64,000 bases of DNA, from contig QRDG01000410.1 of assembly GCA_012064385.1 (NCBI GenBank), forward strand, positions 215,801 to 279,800, written 5' to 3'. Below the pieces are notes generated by a model. It saw only the letters and a program-made list of their open reading frames with translations, did no database searches and was not told the origin of the DNA. Both the position numbers and the translations under genes were made by a program. Each line of letters opens with the position of its first letter. Within the stretch, counting starts at the first letter, position 1. Shown one piece after another: positions 54,461 to 64,000 of this stretch. The DNA comes from Puccinellia tenuiflora (taxonomy: Eukaryota > Streptophyta > Magnoliopsida > Poales > Poaceae).

Positions 54461-56751
54461 GAAATTAAAATGGAACTTAAATAATTCATAACTAATTGAA
54501 AAATGCCTCAAATTCGGCGATTCAAATTTCCAAATGTTCAGTAAAACAAACTCCACCTTTTGGAATCATTGTAATCTTCGTTTGGAATTACTTTCTTTTG
54601 TATATTTAAGAATTCCTAAAATGGGTTAGTTAATACCCAAATTGGGAAATTCATAACTTTTTGAATAATTGTCCAAAAATTATGAATTAAATATCAAAGT
54701 GATCAACTTGTCAAATGCTATTCAACCATGCTGATATCATGTCATGATCACAAACTTTTATTTGATGTTATTCATAAGTTGATTAAATGAAGTAAATTCA
54801 ATTATTTAATTAATTTGCTATTTATTCATCGGTACTCCAAAAATTACAAATAAATTACCGAAACGATCGGAAGAACAAACCCTAACCATTTCATGTCATG
54901 TTCATGCATTTTGAGCCACTTCTCTAATAATTCAATAATTTATGAAGAATGAGGTCCCTAAGATAAATATGGGGTTGCTTCCAAATAATTGCACTAATTA
55001 TTTGGAACCCCGTTTAAATTGTTAGACCAATTAAATGTTAATATCTTTGCATCAATTGGACATGTCATCATGTGTTTGCGCATTGCACCTTGTGATCGTG
55101 TGATTTATGTGTTCTTTGTATTTTTCTTTGGGTATCGATAGATTTCGGAGTCGAGGGTCTCTCTACTTACCCCGACGAACAGTACTTCACGCCCGGGCAG
55201 CAAGGCAAGAGATAACCTAACCTTCTTGGCATTCTAGCATCCTATGTTTTTATAAACTATCTTATCCACCATAATATTGCATGCGGTTCAAATGTCTCTT
55301 TTGGCAAATATTAGAATATCCTATGAATGCATGTTCTTCCCCGAGCCAATCACATGTATCCCTACCTATGGAACCTAGGGTTGAAGTGTTGGCCGAGATA
55401 AAGATAGATTTGTTGTACTCGTTTGCTTAGCTATGCTTAAATAGATGCTTTATGTCCGATATAAATTCCTTACTTGTTGATGTTGATGGAATGATTCGGG
55501 CATGGTGGATAATTGTGATGCTTAATTAAAATGCTAAGACGGCTTGGGTGAGTTGCCATCGGGGATGGTGTTTTGCCTCACTCTAGCCCCTAGGTGCGAG
55601 TTCTTTACCTCTTGAACCAAGACTGAGCGTGCTTCCGGAGGTGGGGGCATATGGAACCCCCTTTGACCGAATAATTTGTGAGGGGCTTGTCAAGGGTCCT
55701 CTAGTTTGCCATTTCCATTTGCGCGTGTGTGGTGTGAGTGGAAAAGAAACGAGGATGGTGATGTTTAGGACGTGACGGTGGGGCAGGGCGCTGGGAGCGC
55801 TGAACCTGTCCTTCCGCCACTGATGGTCATTGAGTAAGCCTCATGCATTGTAAAGGTTTAACCGCGCCCGCTCGCCGGTCTTCCCCGGAAGAGGGCCAAC
55901 TAGGTGAGCCGGACGGTACCAATGGGTAAAATAGTACACCCCTGCAGGGTTAATATTTTCGAAAAGCCGTGTCCACGGTTATGGACGACTTGGGAATAGA
56001 CGATAAGATCATAGATAATATTAACCTAATTGATATGGCAGCTAAAGGTTGCATAATCAACGTGTGACAAAGGTTCATTTCCTCGAGGGTAATTCGAGGG
56101 GGTGCCTTGGTGGAGATGAGAGTGGTTGGTTACCAAAGGGTTCGATGAGAACCAATGATGACAAATGTTACTCTCTTACCCCTTTTGAAAAGTATTCTGA
56201 GTAGACGAATGCCATGTGTCAATTATAATTCTGTTTATGAAACTTCGCTTTATGCAAAAAGAAACACATATACAGCTTTAGAGCCTCCGTCAGTCATTGG
56301 GCCTATATCGCCCTACTAAACTTGCGAGTACATCGTACTCAGTCTCTCTTTGCTGCCTCTATGATTTTGTATTTCAGAGGAGGACGACACCGAGCAACTA
56401 GGTGGTTTCTTCGTTGACGTCGACTACTAGTCTGGGGTTCCCAGGTGGCAGCTTGGGGCCGTGGAACAAGCTGGCTTGGGTGATGTTTATCGTAGGCCTC
56501 TTAGGCCATATATTTGCTTCTTGTTGTTAGACAACACTAACCGCTTCCGCTTGTTGACTTGTTGGATCTGTGATCCTTTTGTTGTGTAATTTGTATTCTT
56601 CTCATTATATGAGTTGCTATATGTTTTGTGTCGTAGAGTCATGCAATGTGCCAGTTTGTTCCACATGTCTCGATCTCTGTGTTATACTTTGATGGTTGTG
56701 CCAATTACATAGCCTCTCTGTATAATTCCGGGATCGGGGCGCGACAATCAT

Positions 56752-57113
56752 TTTCTTCAAGTGCAAGCTAGAAGGGCATCATGTTCGGGATTGCCCAATG
56801 AAGAAGAAGCCTCTTAGTGATAAGCAACTAGGGAAGCGGCCTCTTGTTCAATCTCATGCTCAACCACGAGTTGAACAACGGCCACCTCCTAAGAAGACTC
56901 AATTCAATGCTCCTCAAGTTGAGGAGCCTATTAATAAGAAAAGAGAAGAGTCGATGTTGCTACCTTTGCCGTGGCAAGTGTCACTTTGCTTCTTCGTGCA
57001 TCATTGGTAACCTATCCAACCCCATCTTAATTGATGATGTTTACTCTCTTGGGAAGGATAGGGCTGGCAATGTGTTTGCCAAATATTTGGGTTGCCAAGC
57101 CTATTGTGACTAA
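56752..57113 (+). pseudogene. F gag fragment with zinc knuckles, right piece
   Basis: First knuckle reads FKCKLEGHHVRDC; the first Cys of C-x2-C-x4-H-x4-C is replaced by Phe. The second, in another frame, is CYLCRGKCHFASSC and keeps C-x2-C-x4-H-x4-C. Followed by remnants resembling WVAKPIVTNLLGPNLFG, seen downstream of gag in Sirevirus-type elements. One frameshift separates the knuckles. The gene is dead; the CCHC motifs would have bound RNA. Confidence 0.7.
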
Positions 57114-60100
57114 CCTCTTAGGACCCAACTTGTTTGGGGACCAACAAGCTTCAACTTGATCAATAGGTGTTGTTGGAGGACATTGGATACTTGGCTATCT
57201 ATGAAGAATTAAGGGATCTTCATGATTATATTTCCTCAAGCCAAGTCAATTGGACTATATTGCCATATCTCATACCCTATGTTCCTCCTTGCGGTAACTT
57301 GTATTTAAATTATATATACATTGAAAGTTGCTTGCTCCCTTGCATGTGTTAGTTTTGTTCCTAGCATGTGCTTGTATGTGATTTGCTACTTTCTTACTTG
57401 TCTTGTTATTAAAGGTTGGGTATGTTAGTTGTGGATCATGTATGTGTAACTTGTGTGTTGAGATTTATTGGATCTTGTGGGGATTTCATTTGGCTCTTTG
57501 AGATATTAATGGACTATCCCATTTTGGGGGAGTGATATGCTTTGTGCACTGCACAAACCTAAAAATGTGTGTACATTAGGCACACCACCTAGTATTGATA
57601 TTTCAATATTATCTAGTTACTATGTGGTATGTCATATTCATGAGAAATTCAAATTCTACAATGTCCATTAATTTCTCTAGTTGGTTTTATTTGCCGCTTG
57701 CTTAGAGAAAATGAATTATCACATTATGGGGGAGTAATAAGCTATGTGCATATTACAATCCCATAAAATGTGAATATTTGAGGTTTGCCACTTAGATTTG
57801 ATATTGTAAATTATCTTATTCCTATGTGGCATGTTTGCTCGAACAAGTTCCAAATTTCATTTTGATTATCCGTTGGCTCTTGTTTGTGTGAGTTTCCTTG
57901 GTATGATTTTTCTCTAATATGCATTTCTATATATTATTAGAAAAACCATTTGTTCCATATTATTCTAACCATGGCCTTGCCGGTTGGTTTGAATAGTTGG
58001 AACTACCAAGAAACTTTATTAAAATATGGTGTTTTATTTCTTATCCCTTGTGATATGCTTTATCTTGTGAGGATGACCTTGTATATCTCTACTCACCGGG
58101 AAAATATTTCCTTATACTCATTGTCCTTGGAAAATTGATATTCACATTTGTGGTAGAATATTTTTGTTCATCCTCATATTGGCTCTTACGTTGAATTGCC
58201 TTATTTATTGCGTAGTGTTTTTGTGTTTACTCCCATTGCCTTCCTTGCCTCTTGCATGGATCCTAATTTTCAATTGTTAGTGTTTAGTGTTGTAAATAAA
58301 ATATGGAGAGTAATTATCCCTTGTGCGTGCATTTTGTATTCAAATAAAAATATCAAAGATAATGCATGAATCTTGGGGGAGCATTCCTTTTTATTTAGAA
58401 CACTATCCTATCTATCAATATTTGATCCCTTCAATCGGCACTTGTTTTTTTTATCTTATGCTTTGGTACCATCAATTGGCATCACTTGGAATTTGATATC
58501 TTCTCCATAGATATTTGTTTCAATTGATACTTTTTGTGGCATCACTTGATTTTTTCCTCAATCATGTGTTGATTTGGATTTTGATATAATTTGGACAACC
58601 TTGTGTGTCACACTTTGGTGTGCCCTTTTCTTGGTGTTTTTGTCCAAATTGTATCTCATTCGGTTCTAGAAAGTCTTTGCATGCACGATTACTAATTTAT
58701 ATTATTATAGCATGCTTATCTTTCTTGATCCAATATATAGGGTATACTCCACCAAATCCTAAATCGGCTAAGATGAGCATGAAATTCAATTTCATATCTA
58801 TATGCACATATTTATGTGAAGTATGTCCTACGTATTGTAGTTCATCTAACTACTATGGGACCCAATGAGTTTGGGAACCATGTTGAATTTTGTTTTTGGT
58901 ACAATGGAGATGCATTGGATGCTTGCCTCATTCATAAGGAAGGTGTTCTCACCATGTGATTATTGGAGTCAAACTTTGATGACAAACAAACTCTCATCTT
59001 CTTAATCGTCAATGTATCTCGTTAACAAGTATCTACCTCATGCATACTTTTCTAGTCTCAACCTTGTGTAGGTTGCTTCTTGGCATGAAATCTTTTATGT
59101 GCAATTGTTGTGGTTTTGGCTTATTTTCTTCACTTGGTATATCTTTGTGATATTTGTGATGAAATTGCAAAAATGTTTTTCTTCAATTGGTTTTATTTCT
59201 TTGAGATACTTGTTGCCTATCTAAAAGCATCTCCACTATCTCTTGTTCCCTTAGTGATATGTGTGATGCATTTGATGTGTTTGAAGTTCATTTATATACA
59301 ATGAGATAAATTTGAGCTATGTGCTATGCTTTTATGCAATAATCTCTTTTGTATATTCATGACTTCCCTTTTGGATACCTTGGTCTCCCCTTCATCGACC
59401 ATTTCATATGTGCAAGTTTCTTTGTGGATGTATATCATCAACGATTTGCCTACTTAGAAACCTATACATATGAGAGAGGTCACCTTTTAGTTGGTATCCT
59501 ATTTCTTTTGAGCTACCTTGATTTTATCTATAATTCTTTGGTGGCTCCAAATTTGTTTCATGAGTGCCTATCTTAATTTTATTTGCATCTTTGTACACTC
59601 ATGTATTTGTTGAGGATCTTTTACCTCGTGCTTACCATGGTGAGTATGTTGATTCTTATTGGCTAGGTACTTTCACAAGCTTTTGGCTTTTTCAATTGAT
59701 TTCATTTTCCAATTGGTATCCTTAAGCTTGCGAGCATCTCTTCTTTCTAAATATCTTCTTTTATCTTGGTTGGGCCTATTTTATGATTGAATCTTTGAAA
59801 ATTGGTATCTCCTTATGGCACAACCACATCTTTGGTGCAAGTGCTTTGTTTTGTTTTAGTTTTATGCACTCTTGCACTTTTTGTGTGTTCCAGATGATTT
59901 TGGGGGAGTGAGGATTCCATATTCGTGCACTACTTCAAATGGTGCATGAACATTGGGGAGCTTCTCCATCTTTGTTTAGAACACTTGTTTGCTCAAATCA
60001 TAAAACTTTGTGTTTTATTTGGTTTGTTGGATCTTCTCGATTGCTTATCTCCTTTTGAGGAGATGTTTAGAGATATATCTTTTATTTGCAATCTTTGGAT

Positions 60101-60380
60101 CCTCAATATAGTTTGATTTCCTCTAATTATTCGTCAATGGATATGTGCATTTGATTCCACTCACGTTTTGAGGAACTCACATTATATTGGCCTTCTAAAT
60201 TTTTCTTCCCATTTCGGCAATCGATGCCAATGGGGGAGAAGTTTAGAGGGTTTAAGGGAATTTGGGTTTTACGCTTTTGTTGCATTTGCCTTAATGCACT
60301 TGCATCCTTGCGTGCTTGTCTTGCAAGGATGCTTTATTCGTTATATAAACCCTCTTAAAAGGGATTGTCATCAATTACCA
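57114..60380 (+). other. F non-coding region with iterated TGGGGGAG motifs
   Basis: AT-rich, no convincing gene. The 8-mer TGGGGGAG occurs at 57525-57532, 57727-57734, 58374-58381, 59901-59908 and 60233-60240, and at the real polypurine tract 60384-60391; another is inside the LTR at 60627-60634. All have the same strand as F. Confidence 0.8.
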
Positions 60381-60393
60381 AAATGGGGGAGAT
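60381..60393 (+). other. F polypurine tract
   Basis: AAATGGGGGAGAT directly before the LTR start TGAAAGTGCATGG. Confidence 0.8.
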
Positions 60394-61362
60394 TGAAAGT
60401 GCATGGTTGCCCCCATGTGTGGTTTTGGTAATTAATGACAATCTCTATGGACTAATGTTTGTATTGAGCTACTTGTAGGTGTGTCCATATGCAGTGCTTG
60501 ATCTCCATTTGTTGGAGTCAAGGCTAAGGGAAGAAGAGTATTTGTTGATCAAGGCTAAGTGCGAGTTGATCAACACTCAAGGCCATGTGAAGATATGTCG
60601 AAGAGTGCCTCTCTCATATTGGTGTATGGGGGAGCAATATGCGAGTCTTCACCATGCGCAAGTGGATCATGCGCAAGGCAAAGGTATGCTCGTGATAGGT
60701 TTTCTATTTTACCGGTCTCATGGTGTTAGTTGAGAGACCGGATTTTAGGATAGATAACCGTACTATCAAGAGGGGCTCTCGAGCGAGTATCGATCGTATC
60801 GTCGTAGAGAGCACAAACCTTTGTATCCTTGTAATCATATTTTTTGGTTCTTATTTGGCTCTTAGTGTGGTGTGATCTTGGTGCTTGTCGTGCTTGTCAT
60901 AACAAGGGCAAGTTCACCGAAAACGGTTTTCTTATGCGTCTCCTATTGCGTTTTCGGTATTGGAGATTTTGTCGGTTCATCCTCGTGGAAGGTCTCACTC
61001 TTCGAATTATTTGCAAAATCTCCTTTACTTGTTTTAAACATTTCCAAGGGTAGCATTTGTCGCCCTCTTTCCAACAAAATTGGTTTTACTTCATTCGGAC
61101 TTCATTTGCAAAAGATATAGCATTTCCGGTTTGCGCGAGAGAGTTTTTAACTTTCCCCATTTGTTCTTATAATATCTTGTTGGACTATGATGTTTCTCTG
61201 CATAATTTTGTAGTGCTCGTTGTGACGATTCCAACGAGTCCAAGATTAACGAAAACGGAGTTCGTGGGTGAAAGTTATAGTGTTTCTCTCTCGAAATTTT
61301 ATTTAGACAGAAATAAAGAGAAAAGAAAAAAAAGGAGGCAGACCAGCTGGCCTGGCCGGGCC
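60394..61362 (+). repeat. F 3' LTR, 5' part
   Basis: Begins TGAAAGTGCATGGTTGCCCC. At least 969 bp, interrupted by element H at 61363. It is the only LTR of F in the window, so its age cannot be estimated. Confidence 0.7.
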
Positions 61363-63156
61363 TGTAACAGCCCAGATTTGGTACCCTAAAATATGGGCTA
61401 AATTTTCACTTTTTGTTTTGCATTGCATCATGGCATACATATTTAAATTGTTAAATTAAATAATGCAAACATTGAAAATCATTAAGAGGGAGCAAGCACT
61501 CCCAAAATTCCCAAACCAAATGCATTTGCTCAACTTATCAAAACAAAATATTCTTGAACTTACATATTTTTCCAGGAAGTTCCAAGAATGCATTTCATAA
61601 TGATTTGGGCAAAGTCAAAATTCACCAAACAATTTAATAAATTGGGACTTCAAAATTGAGTTAAACCAATTCCCATTTTTGAACCCAAGTCAAACCTTTC
61701 CCAAGATTCAAACTAAAATCATAGGGAGCTTCCTTAATATATTAGGAGCCTCCATGAATAATTTCATTATTTTTGGAAATACTTAAGTGGCCCAAATAAT
61801 TATATTTTTTGCAATTTATCAAAAATGGCCATATTTAACTCTATGAACAAATGTTGCCCAAAACTTTTAATTTGGCCACACCAAATTTTGTGGAGATGCT
61901 AAATGTTATGGGAAGCCTCTGTGAATTTTCCCTGAATTTATAAAAATGGTTTAGGGCCTCAATTAAAATCCCTAAATGCTGCTGGTTTTAAAAAGGAAAA
62001 ACAGAAAAGGGAAAATGTTTAAATCTCTTACAGGTGGGGCCCCCTGTCAGCCTCTCCCCTTCCCTCTTTCTTCCCTGTCGCCACAGGAAGAACATGGCGC
62101 CAGTGCCACCATGCCGCCGTGTCGATCTCCTCTGCCTCCTCCTCGCTGCGGCCCCCCCTCCTGGTGGACAAGTGAGGCCGCCGTCGCCTTTGCTTCCCGT
62201 CTCCTCTTTCCCCTGCTCTCCCTCCATAGAACCCTAACCCTAATGCCGCCGTTTTCCCCACGGACGCCTCCGTCGGCCGCCGCACCTCCCCGTCGAATCC
62301 GGCCACCCCGAGGCCAGCCGACGCCGCCACCAGCTCGGCCTAGAGCTCCTCTCCCTCCCCGCCAAGCTAATCGGGCCGGGGTGCCCGAAGTCGCCGCCGC
62401 CGTCCCGGTTTTCTCCGACTCGGCCGCCGCCGTCCAAGCACCATCCCGTCGCCGCCCGGCCTCCTCCGGCCCCGCCGTCCGCACCGTCGCCTCCGGGGTG
62501 AGCTCCTCGACCGAAGGGTCCCTTCCTCCCTTCCCCTTCCGACCTATGCCGTGCCCCCTCCGTGCACCGCCAACCGCCGCCGCTCCGATGGTCGCCGCCG
62601 GCCACTCCGGTGACCATATGGTCCGAGCCTCCACTCCCCGTGCTCCTCTACTTCTCCTCTAGCTAGTACAGCCAGTGCCCGCGTCCAATTTCGCTCCGAA
62701 TCAACGAATTCGTGATCGACAGTGCCACAGCTCCCTGATGATGTCATGCCTACGTCAGCGGTTCTTATTTTGGAATTTCCAGAAATTAACAGAAAATTGG
62801 AAAATGCAATATCTAATTATTGGTAAATCAGAAAAATGCATATGACATACCAAATGGTTCATAATTTCATAACCTATCCAAAAATGTAACTCCCACATGC
62901 AAATGAATTTTGAATTTGAAATTAAAACGTGAAATGCAAATCATCGGTTAATTATTCAAATTTTGGAAATTGCATATCTTTTGAACCATGAATCCAAAAA
63001 ATGCAAATAATATGTAAAAATGCTCAGCAATAAAATGTCTATCTGTTAGTACCTTGGGTTAATTTAATTTGTCAAAATAAATTGTCTTTAATTGCTGAAT
63101 ACTAAAATGGCAGAAATAAATGTTGAATTTAGAAATTCCATAACTTTATGAATAAA
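61363..63156 (+). mobile_element. Element H: C-family LTR (partial)
   Basis: Begins TGTAACAGCCCAGATTTGG, followed by CCCTAAAATATGGGCT, very close to E. Blocks near 63000 match the C LTR in reverse complement (AATGCTCAGCAATAAAATG). GC-rich island at 62040-62700 ending in CCGGG/GTGAGC at 62497-62502. Left flank GGGCC is the likely TSD. Cut at 63157 by a Helitron end, so solo LTR or full element is undecided. Confidence 0.82.
62040..62700 (+). other. GC-rich island of LTR H
   Basis: Plus orientation. A telo-box-like ACCCTAACCCTAA lies at about 62231-62243 in the leader and CCGGG/GTGAGC at 62497-62502. No supported protein. Confidence 0.6.
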
Positions 63157-64000
63157 CTAGCAAAGTGGCCCGCGTATTTGCGCGGGCAACACTTGTTGTG
63201 CAATCATGTTAGGCATTGAAAGTTGGTACATAAAAGACAACTAAGATCTTGTACTGTAAATGCATGGTTGTGCCTAGCCATCTTTTGCATGCTTTGTGTG
63301 AATATCAGCCAGCTATGAAGTATTGTATGTTATTACTGATTTACGATCGTACTATATGGTCATCCAGGAATTTGACTGATCCTAGAAATGAGGGTATGGT
63401 TATCAATATTGAATAACTTATAACAATCTTCGACAACATCTAAAATTTATCTAATTTCACTATATTGGAATGCTATAAAAAACATGGCTATTATTAATAA
63501 TATCCATATATACTCAAAGAAATGAGTACAGTAATAATAATATCGTAATTCTAGTAAATAGAAATGTACCATGTTCATAGTACACTGTTTATATGCAAGA
63601 TTCATCCAGCGATCTTCTTATATTCATTACATGCTTTGGTAAGCAATTACGATTTGTGTATGTGTTATCTTCTATAAATTCAAATTGAGAAAAAAATGTC
63701 TTACCATTATTCACGGAATAGTTTCTGTGGATGCCTCACTATTTCAAATTGTTTTTTGTTTGTACCTAGAACCATTACCACGAATAACCTAAATCTTACA
63801 ACTATATGTTTTATCCGTTACAATGCTATAAAATTATTATTCAATTACTTCACCTATATATCCACTCGGCTAAACTTAAGAATTCTTATTTTAGCATAAA
63901 CCTTAAATATTGATTATCAAGTGAAACTAATATAAGGCATGTGAGATGATGTCTTGTTCTATATGACCTAAATATCGTGTCTCATTATGATATATTATAT
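63157..64000 (-). mobile_element. Helitron 3' end, continuing past the window
   Basis: On minus the end reads hairpin GCCCGCG-CAAATA-CGCGGGC (63187-63168), then CACTTTG and CTAG at 63160-63157 followed by host T: the plant Helitron layout of a short GC hairpin about 10 nt before terminal CTRR with insertion between A and T. The interior (63188-64000) is AT-rich, with no Rep/helicase frame and no gene fragment. The 5' TC end is beyond the window. Confidence 0.68.
63168..63187. repeat. Subterminal hairpin of the Helitron
   Basis: GCCCGCG, 6-nt loop TATTTG, CGCGGGC: perfect 7-bp arms. Confidence 0.8.

Larger units (their letters stand above)
51099..56746 (+). mobile_element. Element E: solo LTR of the C family, inserted in F gag
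   Basis: TSD ATCAT at 51094-51098 and 56747-56751. Begins TGTAACAGCCCCAGATTAG, ends GGGGCGCGACA. Removing the inserted G (51669-53599 plus one TSD) leaves about 3.71 kb, close to the C LTR length, and blocks such as GGTGTTTTGCC...CCTAGGTGCGAG (near 55570) match the C LTR in reverse complement. No primer-binding site, polypurine tract or second LTR, hence a solo LTR. GC-rich island at about 53740-54460. Confidence 0.88.
50956..61362 (+). mobile_element. Element F: degenerate Sirevirus-like Copia element (host of E)
   Basis: Fragmented plus-strand retrotransposon at 50956-51098 and 56752-61362: gag end with two zinc-knuckle motifs, a 3.3-kb non-coding stretch with repeated polypurine motifs, polypurine tract (60381-60393) and 3' LTR from 60394 (TGAAAGTGCATGGTTGCC). 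Iterated polypurine tracts are a known mark of Sireviruses, which supports the assignment. Pol is missing. The 5' part is beyond A2, outside the window, and the LTR is cut by H at 61363. Confidence 0.65.

Noticed and set aside
57950..59580. Hydrophobic short frames resembling membrane proteins
   Set aside because: AT-rich DNA naturally gives Leu/Phe/Ile-rich frames; none exceeds about 90 codons and no family motif was seen.
62229..62243. Telomere-like ACCCTAACCCTAA
   Set aside because: Only about two repeat units inside an LTR leader; a telo-box-like motif as found in plant 5' regions, not a telomere.

Overview
The window looks like intergenic DNA of a large-genome grass, probably Triticeae or a close Pooideae relative. 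It holds plant-type Ty3/gypsy and Ty1/copia retrotransposons with TG...CA termini, a Copia LTR starting TGTTGGGAATATGCCCTAGA (close to the Angela/BARE type), LTRs of almost 4 kb, a CACTA end and a Helitron end. No host gene, tRNA, rRNA or CRISPR array was found. Family assignments rest on recognised protein motifs and termini, not on database searches.

Nearly every base fits a nested series of insertions, ordered by matching 5-bp target-site duplications (TSDs). The oldest layer is F, a degenerate plus-strand Copia element (Sirevirus-like) at 50956-51098 and 56752-61362. A gypsy element, A2 (minus strand, <1 to 50955), lies next to F. A related gypsy element, A1 (plus strand, 4267-42910, TSD GTCGC), landed in the 3' non-coding part of A2. 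A second gypsy family, B (minus, 4998-22746), landed in the 5' LTR of A1. C, a coding-free element with 3.9-kb LTRs (minus, 12526-22389, TSD ACGAC), landed in the integrase of B. D, a gag-only Copia element (minus, 25534-34042, TSD CCTGG), landed in the reverse transcriptase of A1. A CACTA end sits in the protease of A2.

The right end holds E (51099-56746, TSD ATCAT), a solo LTR of the C family inserted in the gag of F and itself carrying an unrelated solo LTR, G (51669-53599, TSD AAAGG). H, another C-family LTR, starts at 61363 in the LTR of F and is cut at 63157 by a minus-strand Helitron end that runs off the window.

Three observations stand out. (1) Both gypsy families carry, between pol and the 3' LTR and on the antisense strand, a long intron-containing gene: an N-terminal domain of the 'putative gypsy-type transposon' (Transposase_28-like) class, an acidic or Gln-rich middle, a coiled coil and a C-terminal domain. 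In B seven introns can be placed and the frame follows across all coding junctions. (2) Both LTRs of D carry a run of alternating TTC/GAA units at exact 5-bp spacing, the layout of a plant heat-shock element, upstream of a TATA box. (3) C, E and H share a GC-rich island in the LTR ending in a splice-donor-like GGTGAG.

The gag-pol genes are all broken by deletions, frameshifts or stops. D has about eight differences between its LTRs and is the youngest insertion; C is next; A1, A2, E and F are older.
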